64,000 nt of DNA from Actinomycetospora straminea. Lineage in GTDB: Bacteria > Actinomycetota > Actinomycetes > Mycobacteriales > Pseudonocardiaceae. Within the stretch, counting starts at the first letter, position 1; every line of letters begins with the position of its first letter. Positions 35,304 through 48,556 of the stretch are shown here, one piece after another. The position numbers were made by a program, and so were the translations under genes. Location: NCBI RefSeq assembly GCF_028737255.1, contig NZ_JAQZAN010000004.1, positions 268,164-332,163 on the forward strand, given 5' to 3'. Under the pieces are notes generated by a model. It had not been told where the DNA came from and ran no database searches. It saw only the letters and a list, made by a program, of their open reading frames with translations.

Positions 35304-36910
35304 CCGGACGTCACGGCGGGCCCGGCCGACCCGGCCGGCCCGACGGCCGCGCGACCCACCCCGAGCGCCGGCTGGTGCGGATGTCGCCCGCGCCCGCCCG
35401 GCCCCGGGTCCGCCGGGTGGCCGGCCATCAGCCGCACCCGCAGCAGCATCCCCAGCAGCAGCACCAGCAGCACCCCTCGCCGCGGCCGGGCCTGCACCCC
35501 GACGCCGAGACCGACCGGTACGACGCGGCGGACTGGCGGCGGTCGTTCCCCGGCGACGACGCCGACACCGAGACCACGGCGACGGCGAGCGGCGCCGGCG
35601 GTATCGGCATCGGCGGCCCCGACCGTGCCGACCGTGCGGACCGAGCGGACCGTGCCGACCGGCGCGAGGGCGCCGAGGGCGACGCGGCCGACGCGGGATG
35701 GCTCCTGGGCGACGACGAGCCGGAGGACGACGTCGCGGAGGCGCAGCGCCGGGATCCCGAGACCGAGGCCGTGCCGGAGGACCGCCGCCCGCGGCGCCGG
35801 TGGCTGTGGCCGGCGGTGGCCGGGGTCCTCGTGCTCGCGCTGGTGGGCGGGGTGTTCTTCGCCCGCGACCTGCTGCCGCTGCTCTTCCCGCCCGACTACG
35901 AGGGGCCGGGGACGGGCCGGGTCGTCGTCGAGGTCGCCGACGGGTCGTCCACCCGCGCGATCGGTGAGGAGCTCGTCAGCGCGGGGGTGGTCGCGTCGTC
36001 GCGGGCGTTCGGCGACGCCGCCGAGGAGGACCCGAACGGGCGCGGCATCCAGCCCGGCTTCTACGAGCTGCGCCGCCAGATGTCCGCGGCCGGCGCCGTC
36101 GACGCCCTGCTCGACCCCGCCAGCCGCGTCGGGCGCCTGGAGATCCGCAGCGGCACCCAGCTCGACGACACCGTGGGTGCAGGCACCTCGACCGTGCCCG
36201 GCGTGCTGTCGGCGATCTCGCGCGCCACGTGCACCGTCGACGACGCGGGCGCGGAGCGGTGCGCGAGCGTCGACGACCTGCGCGCGGCGATGGCCGAGAC
36301 CGACCCCGCCGAGCTCGGGGTGCCGACCTGGGCGCTCGAGGGCGTGCGGCGCGCCGAGCCGACCCGGCGCCTCGAGGGCCTGCTCGCCCCGGGCACCTAC
36401 GACATCGCGCCGGGCACCGGGGCGCGCGAGGCGCTCACCGCCGTCGTGCAGGCATCCGCGCCGCGATTGGAGGCCGGCGGGCTGGTGGCGGACGCCGAGG
36501 CCGCGGGGGTGACCCCGTACGACGCGCTGATCGTCGCGTCGCTGGCCGAGCGCGAGGGTGTGCCCGCCGATTTCGCTAAGGTCACGCGGGTCATCGTCAA
36601 CCGGCTCGCGGTGCCGATGCGCCTCCAGTTCGACTCGACGGTGAACTACCCGCTCGACCGTCAGACCCTCCTGACCAGCCCGTACGACCGCGCCCGCCCC
36701 GGCCCGTACAACACGTACCTCAACCTCGGGTTGACCCCGACCCCCATCGGCGCGGTCAGCCCCGAGGCGCTGCGGGCGGCCCTGGCACCGACGCCGGGGC
36801 CGTGGGTGTACTTCGTGAAGTGCCAGACCGACGGCATCTCGTGCTTCGCCGTCACGCCCGAGGAGCACGACGCCAACCGGCGCCTGGCCCAGGCACGCGG
36901 GGTCTACTAG
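35300..36910 (+). CDS. mltG: Endolytic peptidoglycan transglycosylase MltG
   Basis: A 536-residue protein, longer than E. coli MltG because of a roughly 170-residue disordered cytoplasmic N-terminus. That region holds a His/Gln tract (HQPHPQQHPQQQHQQHP) and a DRADRADRADRADRR run encoded by a 9-nt tandem repeat near 35622-35660. One membrane helix (LWPAVAGVLVLALVGGVFF) anchors it; the extracytoplasmic YceG domain follows with the LysM-like VVVEVADGSSTRAIGEELV and the catalytic-Glu region LIVASLAEREGVP. It cleaves nascent glycan strands. GTG start overlaps the ruvX stop. Confidence 0.93.
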   Translation: MTGRHGGPGRPGRPDGRATHPERRLVRMSPAPARPRVRRVAGHQPHPQQHPQQQHQQHPSPRPGLHPDAETDRYDAADWRRSFPGDDADTETTATASGAGGIGIGGPDRADRADRADRADRREGAEGDAADAGWLLGDDEPEDDVAEAQRRDPETEAVPEDRRPRRRWLWPAVAGVLVLALVGGVFFARDLLPLLFPPDYEGPGTGRVVVEVADGSSTRAIGEELVSAGVVASSRAFGDAAEEDPNGRGIQPGFYELRRQMSAAGAVDALLDPASRVGRLEIRSGTQLDDTVGAGTSTVPGVLSAISRATCTVDDAGAERCASVDDLRAAMAETDPAELGVPTWALEGVRRAEPTRRLEGLLAPGTYDIAPGTGAREALTAVVQASAPRLEAGGLVADAEAAGVTPYDALIVASLAEREGVPADFAKVTRVIVNRLAVPMRLQFDSTVNYPLDRQTLLTSPYDRARPGPYNTYLNLGLTPTPIGAVSPEALRAALAPTPGPWVYFVKCQTDGISCFAVTPEEHDANRRLAQARGVY

Positions 36911-37777
36911 GTGCGCGCGGCGGTCCTCGGCTCGCCGGTGGCCCACTCGCGCTCGCCGGTGCTGCACCGCGCGGCGTACGCGGCGCTCGGGCTCGACGGC
37001 TGGACCTACGAGGCGATCGAGTGCACCGCCGAGGACCTGCCGGCCTTCGTGCGCGGGCTCGACGCGTCGTGGGCGGGGCTGTCGGTGACGATGCCGGGCA
37101 AGCGGGCGGCGCTGGAGACGGCGACCGTCGTCTCGGCGCGCGCGTCGCGCGTCGGGGTCGCGAACACGCTCGTGCGCCGCGAGGGCGGCTGGGCGGCGGA
37201 CTGCACCGACGTCGACGGCGTCGCCGGCGCCCTGCGCGCCGCCGGGGTGCGCCCGGTCCCGTCGATCGCCGCGGGGACGGCCGACGTCGTGGTGCTGGGC
37301 AGCGGGGCGACGGCGTCGGCGGCGCTGGGCGGCGTCTACGAGGTGGGCTCGGAGGCGGTCACGCTCGTCGTGCGCGACGAGGTCCGGGCCGCCGGGACGT
37401 TGGAGGTGGCCCGCGCGCACGGGTTCATGCGCCGCGCGGTGACGTGGCCCGACCTCGAGCCCGCCGACCTGTCGCGGGCCAAGGCGCTGGTCAACACCAC
37501 GCCCGCCGGGAGCATCGACGCCGACCTCGCGACCTGGATCGTGGCGGCGCTCCCGGAGTGGGCGGTGGTCCTCGACGCGGTCTACCACCCCTGGCCCACG
37601 CCCCTGGCCGCCGCGGCCGCCGTGCGCGGCCTGTCGGTGGCCACGGGCCTGGACATGCTGTTGCACCAGGCCTTCGGGCAGGTCGAGCAGTTCACCGGCC
37701 TCCCGGCGCCGCGGGAGGCGATGCACGAGGCCCTCGGCGCGACGGCGGACCTGGCGCTGCTGCCGCTACCGGCCTGA
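36911..37777 (+). CDS. aroE: Shikimate dehydrogenase
   Basis: A 288-residue NADP-type shikimate dehydrogenase (3-dehydroshikimate to shikimate). The substrate-binding motif is GSPVAHSRSPVLHRAAY, the catalytic lysine sits in LSVTMPGKRAALE, and the Rossmann loop is VVVLGSGATASAAL. NTTPAGS and the C-terminal ATGLDMLLHQAFGQVEQFTG are typical. The GTG abuts the mltG stop. With aroC, aroK and aroB downstream it forms a shikimate-pathway cluster, but a 1.47-kb repeat-filled gap separates it from them. Confidence 0.93.
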   Translation: MRAAVLGSPVAHSRSPVLHRAAYAALGLDGWTYEAIECTAEDLPAFVRGLDASWAGLSVTMPGKRAALETATVVSARASRVGVANTLVRREGGWAADCTDVDGVAGALRAAGVRPVPSIAAGTADVVVLGSGATASAALGGVYEVGSEAVTLVVRDEVRAAGTLEVARAHGFMRRAVTWPDLEPADLSRAKALVNTTPAGSIDADLATWIVAALPEWAVVLDAVYHPWPTPLAAAAAVRGLSVATGLDMLLHQAFGQVEQFTGLPAPREAMHEALGATADLALLPLPA

Positions 37778-37817
37778 GGGGCGAGGTCGGGGAGCTGCCC
37801 CGGTGCGGGCTGCCGGC

Positions 37818-38190
37818 GACCTATGCCCGTGATCGCGTCGAGATCGACGCACGCGGACGTGCTGGGCCGATGCCTCGGGGCGGGTGCCGGTGTATTCGTC
37901 GGGGACCTATGCCCATGATCGCGTCGAGACGGACACGCCGCGACCCGCGTCGGCGTCTGCCCGTCGTCCATGACCTGAGCCGGTGATCGCGGCGAGATCG
38001 ACGAGCGAGGACGGTGCCGGTGTCTCCGCTCCGCGCGGGACCTATACCCATGATCTCGTCGAGACCGACGAACGCGGACGACGCCGGACCGACGCTCGGC
38101 AGGCGGTGCCGGTGTCGCCGCGCGGGACCTCTGTCCATGATCTCGTCGAGACCGACGGCCGAGCGCGCAGCCGCGAGCCGGTGCCGGCTC
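37818..38190 (-). repeat. Repeat block 1: five copies of a GATC-centred core
   Basis: Core GGACCTATGCCCATGATC followed by GCGTCGAGAYCGACG occurs five times, with GATC at 37831, 37917, 37985, 38052 and 38139 (spacings 86, 68, 67, 87 nt); copy 3 is the most diverged. GGTGCCGGTGT spacers recur between copies. Read on the minus strand, the core matches that of block 2. The 320 nt between the blocks (38191-38510) hold no gene I can support. Confidence 0.85.
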
Positions 38191-38509
38191 GTGCTCGCCG
38201 CTGACGAGGTCCCTCTCGACCGCCGGCGTCGTCCGCGCCGGTCCCGCGTGACGCCCCGCGTGCCGGTCGCGAGCGCTGGACTTAAGGCACGAGCCGCTGC
38301 GGGTGCCGACCCCCTCCGACCGCTCGCCCCGCTGCGCAGCTCGCGATGCCAGTCGCTGGCGCCGACCTGCTCGTCGTCGTGGGGCGACCCTTCACCGGGG
38401 GCGTGGGGCTCGCCGCCGCCCCCGCGGTCGTCGTCGCTCCCGCCGCGATCACGCTCGTCGGTCGTTTGCGACGGCACGAGGAATTGCCTGGCACAGCGGA
38501 TCACCTCGA

Positions 38510-39110
38510 CGTCGGTCTCGATGCGATCTTGGGTTGGCTCGTCCTGGTCGGGTTCCGGAGCACGCAGCGATCGGGAGGTCGAGAACCTCCGCCCGTCGGA
38601 GCGACCCGAGCCTGCGCTTGTTCAGTGCTGGCGGACGAGGCCGCTCACGGTCGGCCGTTCCGTCGGCGAGGCTCGACGTCGTTCTCGGTGCGATCTTGGG
38701 CGTAGCTCGTCCGGGGTCGGTCCCGGAGCCCATGCGGATCGGGGAGGCCGAGAACGCCCGTCGGAGCGACTCGAGCTGGCGCCGGTCAGTGCTGGCGGAC
38801 GAGGCCGCTCACGGTCGGCCGTCTCGTCGGCGACGCTCGGCGTCGTTCTCGATGCGATCTTGAGCATAGCTCGTCTGTGGTCGGTCCCGGACCCACGCGC
38901 GGGTAGGCAGGTCGAGAACCTCCGCCCGTCGGAGCGACCCGAGCCGGCGCCGGTTCAGTGCTGACGGCGGACGAGGCCGCTCACGGTCGGCCGTTCCGTC
39001 GGCGACGCTCGGCGTCGTTCTCGATGCGATCTTGAGCATAGCTCGTCCGAGGTCGGTCCGGGACCCACGCAGGGGTCGTGAGGTCGAGAACGCCCGCCGG
39101 CCGGCGCGAC
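38510..39110 (+). repeat. Repeat block 2: about 3.6 tandem units of 164-172 nt
   Basis: The unit comprises CTCGATGCGATCTTG, a GGTCGGTCC stretch, GTCGAGAAC, GTCGGAGCGACCCGAG, GTTCAGTGCTG and GGACGAGGCCGCTCACGG. GTCGAGAAC-type starts fall at 38578, 38747, 38911 and 39083 (periods 169, 164, 172). GATC cores fall at 38525, 38692, 38856 and 39028. Small minus-strand ORFs inside simply follow the repeat and I do not regard them as genes. Confidence 0.88.
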
Positions 39111-39250
39111 CCGCGAGGGATCGGGACGGCGGGCCAAGCGCGCCGGAGCACCGCACGGGTGCGAAGCGCAGTTCCCATCCACCGGATGCGTCCACAGGCG
39201 AACGGAGCAGCGCGTGACCGCGCGGACGGGTCGCGCGCAGGCTCGGATCC

Positions 39251-39874
39251 ATGACGACAGTGCTGGTGGCCGCGGTCGGCGGCGGTGGGGCGGGAGCCCT
39301 GGGCGGCGTCGGGGTCCGGGCGGCGCTGGCGGGGATGCGGCGTGGCGCGCTGGTCGCGTGGTGGCGGTGCAGCGGGGCGCTCGCGGCGCTGTGGGCGGTG
39401 GCGGCCGCCCTCGTCGGGGCCGGGGCCGTCCCCGCCGCGTGGCTCCCGTCCTGGCTGGTGCTCGGCGCGCTGGCGGTGGCCGGGAGCGCGGTCGACCTCG
39501 CCGCGCACCGCCTGCCCGACGTCCTCACTGGGCCCGCCGCCGGCGTCTCGCTCCTCGGCCTGCTCCCGCTCGGACCCGCGTCGACGGCGACGGGCGCGGC
39601 CGGCGCGCTCCTGCTCGGCGGGGCCTTCGCGGCCGTGCACCTCGCCGTCCCGGGCGCTCTCGGCGCCGGTGACGTCAAGCTCGCCCCGGCGCTCGGCGCG
39701 CCCCTCGCGGCGGCGTCGCCGACGGCCCCGGTGGTCGCGGTCGTGCTGGCCGCGGTGGGGGTCCTGGTCCTGGCGTCGGCACGCCGCGCGCACCGCGTCC
39801 CGTTCGGTCCTCCGCTGCTGCTCGCGGCCTGGGTCGTGCTCACCGTGAGCCTGACCGCCGGGTGGACACCGTGA
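39251..39874 (+). CDS. Prepilin peptidase (A24 family, short form)
   Basis: A 207-residue membrane protein with about six to seven helices. The two catalytic aspartates of type IV prepilin peptidases lie in [18 protein letters not shown] and [12 protein letters not shown] (GxGDxKL). The N-terminal methyltransferase domain of PilD is absent, as in many actinobacterial and archaeal-like short forms. PFGPPLL near the C-terminus is typical. No pilin genes are in the window; placement before aroC is a known actinobacterial arrangement. The gene ends 26 nt before the aroC start. Confidence 0.88.
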   Translation: MTTVLVAAVGGGGAGALGGVGVRAALAGMRRGALVAWWRCSGALAALWAVAAALVGAGAVPAAWLPSWLVLGALAVAGSAVDLAAHRLPDVLTGPAAGVSLLGLLPLGPASTATGAAGALLLGGAFAAVHLAVPGALGAGDVKLAPALGAPLAAASPTAPVVAVVLAAVGVLVLASARRAHRVPFGPPLLLAAWVVLTVSLTAGWTP

Positions 39875-39900
39875 TCGCGGCGTCGTGGAACGATGGGCCC

Positions 39901-41093
39901 GTGTTGCGGTGGTTGACGGCAGGCGAGTCGCACGGGGCGGCGCTCACGGCGGTGCTCGAGGGCATGGTCGCGGGCGTGTCGGTGAGCTCGAAGGAGGTGT
40001 CGGCGGAGCTCGCGCGGCGGCGCCTGGGCTACGGGCGCGGCGCGCGGATGGCGTTCGAGGCCGACGAGATCGAGATCTCCGGCGGCCTGCGCCACGGTGT
40101 GACGCTCGGCAGCCCGGTGGCGATCCGGATCGCGAACTCCGAGTGGCCCAAGTGGGAGACGGTCATGTCGGCCGACCCCGTCGACCCCGGTCTGATCGAG
40201 GGGCGCGCCCGCAACGCGCCGCTGACCCGTCCTCGCCCGGGACACGCCGACCTCGCCGGCATGACCAAGTTCGCCTTCGACGAGGCCCGCCCGGTGCTCG
40301 AGCGCGCCAGCGCCCGCGAGACGGCGGCCAAGGTCGCGCTCGGTGCGGTCGCCAAGGCGTTCCTCGCCCAGGCGCTCGGGGTCGAGGTGCTCTCGCACGT
40401 GGTCAGCCTCGGCACCGCCGACGCGACGCCCGGCGCGATCCCGCTGCCGGGCGACGGCGAGCGCATCGACGCCTCGCCGGTGCGCGCGGTCGACGAGGCC
40501 TCGACCGCGGCGATGGTGGCGGAGGTCGACGCCGCCAAGGAGGACGGCGACACCCTGGGCGGCGTGGTCGAGGTCGTCGCCCACGGCCTGCCTGTGGGGC
40601 TCGGCTCCTACGTCCAGGCCGACCGGCGCCTCGACGCCCGCCTGGCCGGCGCCCTCATGGGCATCCAGGCGATGAAGGGCGTCGAGATCGGCGACGGGTT
40701 CACCACCGCCCGCCGCCGGGGCTCGCAGGCCCACGACGAGATGCACCTCGCCGCGCCCGGCATCAGCCGCGCCTCCAACCGCGCCGGCGGCATCGAGGGC
40801 GGCATGACCAACGGCGAGCCGCTGCGCGCCCGCGTGGCCATGAAGCCGATCTCGACCGTGCCCCGCGCGCTGGCCACGGTCGACACCGCCACCGGCGAGG
40901 CCGCCACCGCCCACCACCAGCGTTCCGACGTGTGCGCGGTGCCCGCGGCCGGGGTCGTCGCCGAGGCCCTGGTCGCGCTCGTGCTCGCCGACGCCGCCCT
41001 GGAGAAGTTCGGCGGCGACTCGCTGCGCGAGACCACCCGGAACCTCGAGGCCTACCGAGGCGCCATCGACCCGCACCTGCTGCGGAGCGAGCC

Positions 41094-41097
<4 letters not shown>
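39901..41097 (+). CDS. aroC: Chorismate synthase
   Basis: A 398-residue enzyme converting EPSP to chorismate with reduced FMN. Signature stretches are [43 protein letters not shown], the [24 protein letters not shown] region and [16 protein letters not shown]. The GTG ([12 protein letters not shown]) is the standard start; an in-frame upstream GTG inside the previous gene's end would add a non-conserved 13-residue leader. Overlaps aroK by 4 nt. Confidence 0.97.
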
Positions 41098-42696
<1,599 letters not shown>

Positions 42697-42733
42697 CGAG
42701 GCGGGACGCAGGCAGGACGCAGGCGCGGACGCC

Positions 42734-43819
42734 TCAGCTCTTCGGCCGCCGCAGCCCGAACTTGCGTCGCGGGCCCCGCTCCGTCTCGGCGGGCTCGGCC
42801 GGTTCGCCGCCGCCGCGATGGCCCCGGTCGTCCAGGTCCGAGGCGTCCACCGCGGGCTGGCTGCCGGTCGGGTCGAGCGGGCCGCCCGGGCGCGGGAACG
42901 CGGGCAGGACCGCCACCACCGGCGGCTCCATCGACTCGGGGACGTCGGCGGACCGACCCGCCGACCCCAACCCCGTCGAGCCGTGCCCCGCCGGATCCGG
43001 CCCGAACGGCGACGACACGTCGCCACCAGCCGGACGGACCGTCGACACCCGCCGCTGGCCGGCCAGGCGCGGCGCCTCCGGCATCCGCTCCCGCTCGGCG
43101 ATCTCGGGACCCGCGACCTCGGGGCCCGCGACCCCGGGACCTCCGACCCCGGGACCTCCGGCCCCCGAACCCGCCACCTCGACACCCGCCGGCACCCGCT
43201 CCGGCGAGCGCCGCCGCGGCGTGCGCACACCCGCCACCGCCGGCTCGGCCGGGCGGGCGGTGGTCGGGACGACGCCCACGCGCGCCGCGGCGCGGGCGGC
43301 CGAGGGGGCGCGGGGGTCGGGCATGACGTCGGCGCGGTCGAGCGCCGCCTGGGCGGCGACGGCGTCGTCGTCGGCGTCGAGCATCGGGTCGTCGGCGCCC
43401 TCGCCGTGGCGGCGCATCGACAGCCAGCCCAGCCGGGACCCGACGAACACCGCGGCGAGGATCAGCAGCGCGGTGAACGACGCCCGCCCGACGAGCGCCG
43501 ACTGGAGGTCGGCCACGCCGGTGTCGTCGACGAACAGGGCGAGCAGGATCCAGCTCAGCAGTCCGGCACTCGGCGCCGTGGCCAGCGCGGCGAAGAACCA
43601 GGTCCACTCCGGCGGTCGCCGGTCGAGCACGATCTCCGCGCCCACCCAAGCGATCACGATCGCCGCGACGACCAGGAGCAACAGGACGCTCCAGAGCCGC
43701 AGCATGTCGGGTGACCAGGACCGCAGGGCCACGAACGCCGCCTGCGCGACGCCGAACACGGGGGTCAGCACGAGCGCGCGCAGAGCCCAGGGACGCAACC
43801 GGACCGAGGCGGGGAGCAC
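42734..43819 (-). CDS. B-4DMT-family (Rv2536-like) membrane protein
   Basis: A 361-residue protein with four membrane helices in the N-terminal 150 residues ([72 protein letters not shown]). A long hydrophilic, Pro/Gly-rich tail follows, with a GPGVGGPGVAGPEVAGPE repeat and a basic end. It corresponds in position to mycobacterial Rv2536, located between aroB and pepQ, although here it is divergent from pepQ (40 bp). Described as a four-helix drug/metabolite-like transporter group; no function proven. Confidence 0.75.
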   Translation of the reverse strand: MLPASVRLRPWALRALVLTPVFGVAQAAFVALRSWSPDMLRLWSVLLLLVVAAIVIAWVGAEIVLDRRPPEWTWFFAALATAPSAGLLSWILLALFVDDTGVADLQSALVGRASFTALLILAAVFVGSRLGWLSMRRHGEGADDPMLDADDDAVAAQAALDRADVMPDPRAPSAARAAARVGVVPTTARPAEPAVAGVRTPRRRSPERVPAGVEVAGSGAGGPGVGGPGVAGPEVAGPEIAERERMPEAPRLAGQRRVSTVRPAGGDVSSPFGPDPAGHGSTGLGSAGRSADVPESMEPPVVAVLPAFPRPGGPLDPTGSQPAVDASDLDDRGHRGGGEPAEPAETERGPRRKFGLRRPKS

Positions 43820-43859
43820 ACGGACACCGTACGACCCGCCCTCTTCTACGCTGACGGGT

Positions 43860-44996
43860 GTGGAGCCCACCCGTCCGGAGCGCGCGCCCGGCGGGCACGC
43901 GCGGCGCCGTGACGCGCTGCGCCGGCTCCTGCGCGAGGCCGGTCTGGACGCGCTGCTCGTCACCGATCTGGTCAACGTCCGCTACCTGACCGGCTTCACC
44001 GGCTCGAACGCGGCGCTGCTGGTCCACGCCGACGACGAGGCCGACCGCGGCGAGGACCGCACGGTGCTCGCCACCGACGGCCGCTACACCACCCAGGCCG
44101 CCGCCCAGACCCCCGACCTCCCGGTCCTCGTCGAGCGGGCGTGCGCCCCGGCCCTGCTGCGCCGCGGCGAGGGCAGGGCCGGCACCGTCGGCTTCGACAG
44201 CGCCCACGTCACCGTCGACGGGCACGCCGACCTGCTCACGGTGCTGGAGCACGGCGAGCTGCGGCGTGCGCCGGGCCTCGTCGAGACCCTGCGAGCGGTC
44301 AAGGACGCCGGCGAGGTCGACGCGCTGCGCCAGGCGTGCGCGGCCGCGGACGTCGCGCTGGTCGGGATGATCACGGCCGGCGGCCTGGCCCCCGGGCGCA
44401 CCGAGCGCGAGGTGGCCCGCGACCTCGAGGAGCGCATGCGCGAGGCCGGCGCGGAGGGGCCCTCGTTCGACTCGATCGTCGCGGCCGGCGCCCACGCCGC
44501 GATCCCGCACCACCGCCCCACCGACGCGCCGCTGGCCGACGGCGACCTGCTGACCATGGACTTCGGCGCGCTCGTCGACGGCTACCACTCCGACATGACC
44601 CGCACGGTCCTCATCGGCGCCCCCGAGGACTGGCAGCGCGACCTCCACGCCCTCGTCGCCGAGGCGGCCGCGGCCGGGCGCGCGGCGCTGGCCCCGGGCG
44701 TCGCCACCCGCGACGTCGACGCCGCGGCGCGCGACGTCATCACCGCGGCGGGGTTCGGCGAGCACTTCGTGCACGGTCTCGGCCACGGCGTCGGGCTCGT
44801 CATCCACGAGGCTCCGGCGGTGTCCGCGACCGCGACCGCTACCCTGGAGACGGGCATGACGGTCACCGTCGAGCCGGGGGTGTACCTGGCCGGGCGGGGC
44901 GGGGTCCGGATCGAGGACACGCTCGTCGTCACCGACGACGGTGCCGTGCCCCTCACGCAGAGCCCCCGGGATCTCGAGTTCCGGGACGACCCGTAG
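43860..44996 (+). CDS. pepQ: Xaa-Pro peptidase (M24B), PepQ-like
   Basis: A 378-residue pita-bread metallopeptidase cleaving Xaa-Pro bonds. The N-terminal creatinase-like domain has [20 protein letters not shown]. Metal ligands are visible in [18 protein letters not shown] (two Asp), [13 protein letters not shown] (His), VEPGVYL (Glu) and RIEDTLVVT (Glu). It is encoded immediately before efp, the usual actinobacterial neighbour. The GTG was chosen because [12 protein letters not shown] leads into the conserved part and the divergent promoter gap ends here. Confidence 0.93.
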   Translation: MEPTRPERAPGGHARRRDALRRLLREAGLDALLVTDLVNVRYLTGFTGSNAALLVHADDEADRGEDRTVLATDGRYTTQAAAQTPDLPVLVERACAPALLRRGEGRAGTVGFDSAHVTVDGHADLLTVLEHGELRRAPGLVETLRAVKDAGEVDALRQACAAADVALVGMITAGGLAPGRTEREVARDLEERMREAGAEGPSFDSIVAAGAHAAIPHHRPTDAPLADGDLLTMDFGALVDGYHSDMTRTVLIGAPEDWQRDLHALVAEAAAAGRAALAPGVATRDVDAAARDVITAAGFGEHFVHGLGHGVGLVIHEAPAVSATATATLETGMTVTVEPGVYLAGRGGVRIEDTLVVTDDGAVPLTQSPRDLEFRDDP

Positions 44997-45010
44997 GAGA
45001 GAGCGCTCCC

Positions 45011-45574
45011 GTGGCGACGACGAACGACCTGAAGAACGGCCTCGTGCTGCGGATCGACGGCAACCTCTGGACCGTCACCGAGTTCCAGCACGTCAAGCCC
45101 GGCAAGGGCGGGGCCTTCGTCCGCACGACGCTGAAGAACGTCATGACCGGCAAGGTCGTCGACAAGACCTTCAACGCGGGCACCAAGGTCGAGACCGCGA
45201 ACGTCGACCGGCGCGACATGACCTACCTCTACCGCGACGGCGACGACTTCATCTTCATGGACGCCGCCGACTACGAGCAGGTGCCGGTGAACGCCGCGAC
45301 CGTCGGCGACCAGTCCCGCTTCCTCCTGGAGAACCAGGAGGTGCAGGTGTCGTTCAACGACGGCGCGCCGCTCTACATCGAGCTCCCGGCCTCGGTCGAG
45401 CTCGAGATCACCCACACCGACCCGGGCGTGCAGGGCGACCGTTCGACCGGCGGCACGAAGCCGGCCACGGTGTCGACGGGCGCGGAGATCCAGGTCCCGC
45501 TGTTCCTCGAGACGGGCACCAAGGTCAAGGTCGACACCCGCGACGGCCGCTACCTGGGTCGCGTGAGCAGCTAG
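45011..45574 (+). CDS. efp: Elongation factor P
   Basis: A 187-residue three-domain translation factor that rescues ribosomes stalled at polyproline. It starts [17 protein letters not shown]; the tip of domain [13 protein letters not shown], carries the lysine at the position usually modified. Domain III ends [14 protein letters not shown]. Proline-rich proteins in this window, such as the DUF222 linker, would depend on it. GTG start 14 nt after pepQ with GAGAGAG upstream; the stop is directly followed by nusB. Confidence 0.97.
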   Translation: MATTNDLKNGLVLRIDGNLWTVTEFQHVKPGKGGAFVRTTLKNVMTGKVVDKTFNAGTKVETANVDRRDMTYLYRDGDDFIFMDAADYEQVPVNAATVGDQSRFLLENQEVQVSFNDGAPLYIELPASVELEITHTDPGVQGDRSTGGTKPATVSTGAEIQVPLFLETGTKVKVDTRDGRYLGRVSS

Positions 45575-46108
45575 GTGACACGCAGCGGAGCCGAGCCCCG
45601 CAAGGGCTCCCGCTCGAAGGCCCGCAAGCGGGCCCTCGACATCCTCTTCGAGTCCGAGGCCCGGGGCGAGGACGCCCAGGAAGTCCTCGCCCGGCGCATC
45701 GCGGGCGCCGACGCGCCGCCGGTGTCGGACTTCGCCGCCTCGCTGGTCGAGGGCGTCGTCGCGCACCGCGACGAGATCGACGAGGTCATCGCGTCGTACT
45801 CGCGGGGCTGGACGATGGCGCGCATGCCGGCGGTCGACCGGATGATCCTGCGGATCGGGGTGTTCGAGATCCGCTGGTCGGAGGACGTGCCCGACCCGGT
45901 CGCCATCGACGAGGCCATCGACCTCGCCCGCGAGCTGTCGACCGACGACTCGCCGCGGTTCGTCAACGGGGTGCTGGCGGGGGTGTCGTCGGGGCGTCCG
46001 GGCACGGTGGCGCCGCCGAGCCCCGACCGCGTCGAGGTCCCGGCGGGCGTCGAGCTGGCGCCGGCGGACGAGCAGGCGCCCGCCGACGACGAGCCGCGCG
46101 AGGGGTGA
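45575..46108 (+). CDS. nusB: Transcription antitermination factor NusB
   Basis: A 177-residue all-helical RNA-binding protein of the rRNA antitermination complex (with NusE/S10). Typical stretches are SKARKRALDILFESEARG, ASYSRGWTMARMPAVDRMILRIGVFE (split family core) and DEAIDLARELSTDDSPRFVNGVL. A Pro/Asp/Glu-rich tail of about 35 residues follows the core. GTG start abuts the efp stop with no gap, implying coupling. Convergent with bldD. Confidence 0.95.
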   Translation: MTRSGAEPRKGSRSKARKRALDILFESEARGEDAQEVLARRIAGADAPPVSDFAASLVEGVVAHRDEIDEVIASYSRGWTMARMPAVDRMILRIGVFEIRWSEDVPDPVAIDEAIDLARELSTDDSPRFVNGVLAGVSSGRPGTVAPPSPDRVEVPAGVELAPADEQAPADDEPREG

Positions 46109-46112
46109 CCGG

Positions 46113-46167
46113 CGCGCGCGAACGGGGCGTTCGTGCGCGTAGAAGCAGCGAACAGCGCGTTCGCTGC
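46113..46167. terminator. Two hairpins between convergent nusB and bldD
   Basis: The first imperfect hairpin pairs CGCGAAC-type and GTTCGTGCG-type arms around 46114-46138. The second is a perfect 9-bp stem GCAGCGAAC (46145-46153) / GTTCGCTGC (46159-46167). They occupy the 72-nt gap between the two stops and probably terminate both transcripts. Confidence 0.6.
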
Positions 46168-46180
46168 GTCGTGGCAGCCC

Positions 46181-46675
46181 CTACTCGTCCATCGCCCGGG
46201 CGACGCGCGCCTCGGGCGGCAGGACACCCCAGTCCACGAGCTGGTCGGACAGCTCACCCGGGCTCATGTCGTAGATGATCGCGAGCGAGCGCAGGTCCTC
46301 GTTGCGGATCGAGAGGACCTTGCCGTTGTAGTCGCCGCGCTGGCTCTGGATCGCCGCCGCGTAGCGGGCGAGCGGCCCGGCCTTCTCGGCGGGCAGCTGC
46401 TGCAGCCGCTCGAGGTTGATGACGATCTTGGCGGCCGGCTCCGACCCGGAGGGCACGCGGCCCTCGGGCAGCAGCTCGGCCACGGGGACGCCGTAGAAGT
46501 CGGCGAGCTCGGCGAGCTTCTGCACGGTCACGGCGCGGTCGCCGCGCTCGTACGACCCGACCACGACGGCCTTCCACCGGCCGCCCGACTTCTGCTCGAC
46601 GCCGTGCAGCGACAGACCCTGCTGCTGGCGGATGCCCCGGAGCTTGGACCCCAGCGCCTTCGCGTAGTCACCCAT
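46181..46675 (-). CDS. bldD: Developmental master regulator BldD
   Basis: A 164-residue protein: XRE-type HTH (YAKALGSKLRGIRQQQGLSL, then SYERGDRAVTVQKLAELADF) and a C-terminal c-di-GMP-binding domain. The binding signature RxD-X8-RxxD is complete: RGD, eight residues, RNED (in QRGDYNGKVLSIRNEDLRSL). In Streptomyces a c-di-GMP tetramer dimerises BldD to repress sporulation genes; in non-sporulating relatives it is a broader regulator. Position between nusB and pyrR is conserved in actinobacteria. ATG start at MGDYAKALG. Confidence 0.95.
   Translation of the reverse strand: MGDYAKALGSKLRGIRQQQGLSLHGVEQKSGGRWKAVVVGSYERGDRAVTVQKLAELADFYGVPVAELLPEGRVPSGSEPAAKIVINLERLQQLPAEKAGPLARYAAAIQSQRGDYNGKVLSIRNEDLRSLAIIYDMSPGELSDQLVDWGVLPPEARVARAMDE

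Positions 46676-48552
<1,877 letters not shown>

Positions 48553-48556
<4 letters not shown>

Noticed and set aside
37818..39110. CRISPR array
   Set aside because: Units are 67-172 nt, diverged and of unequal spacing, without short identical repeats separated by unique spacers of constant length; no cas genes are present.
37821..39217. Several 60-230 codon frames on both strands across the aroE-prepilin peptidase gap
   Set aside because: They follow the repeat units and repeat the same Arg/Ser/Pro-rich peptides, have no convincing ribosome binding sites and do not resemble proteins.
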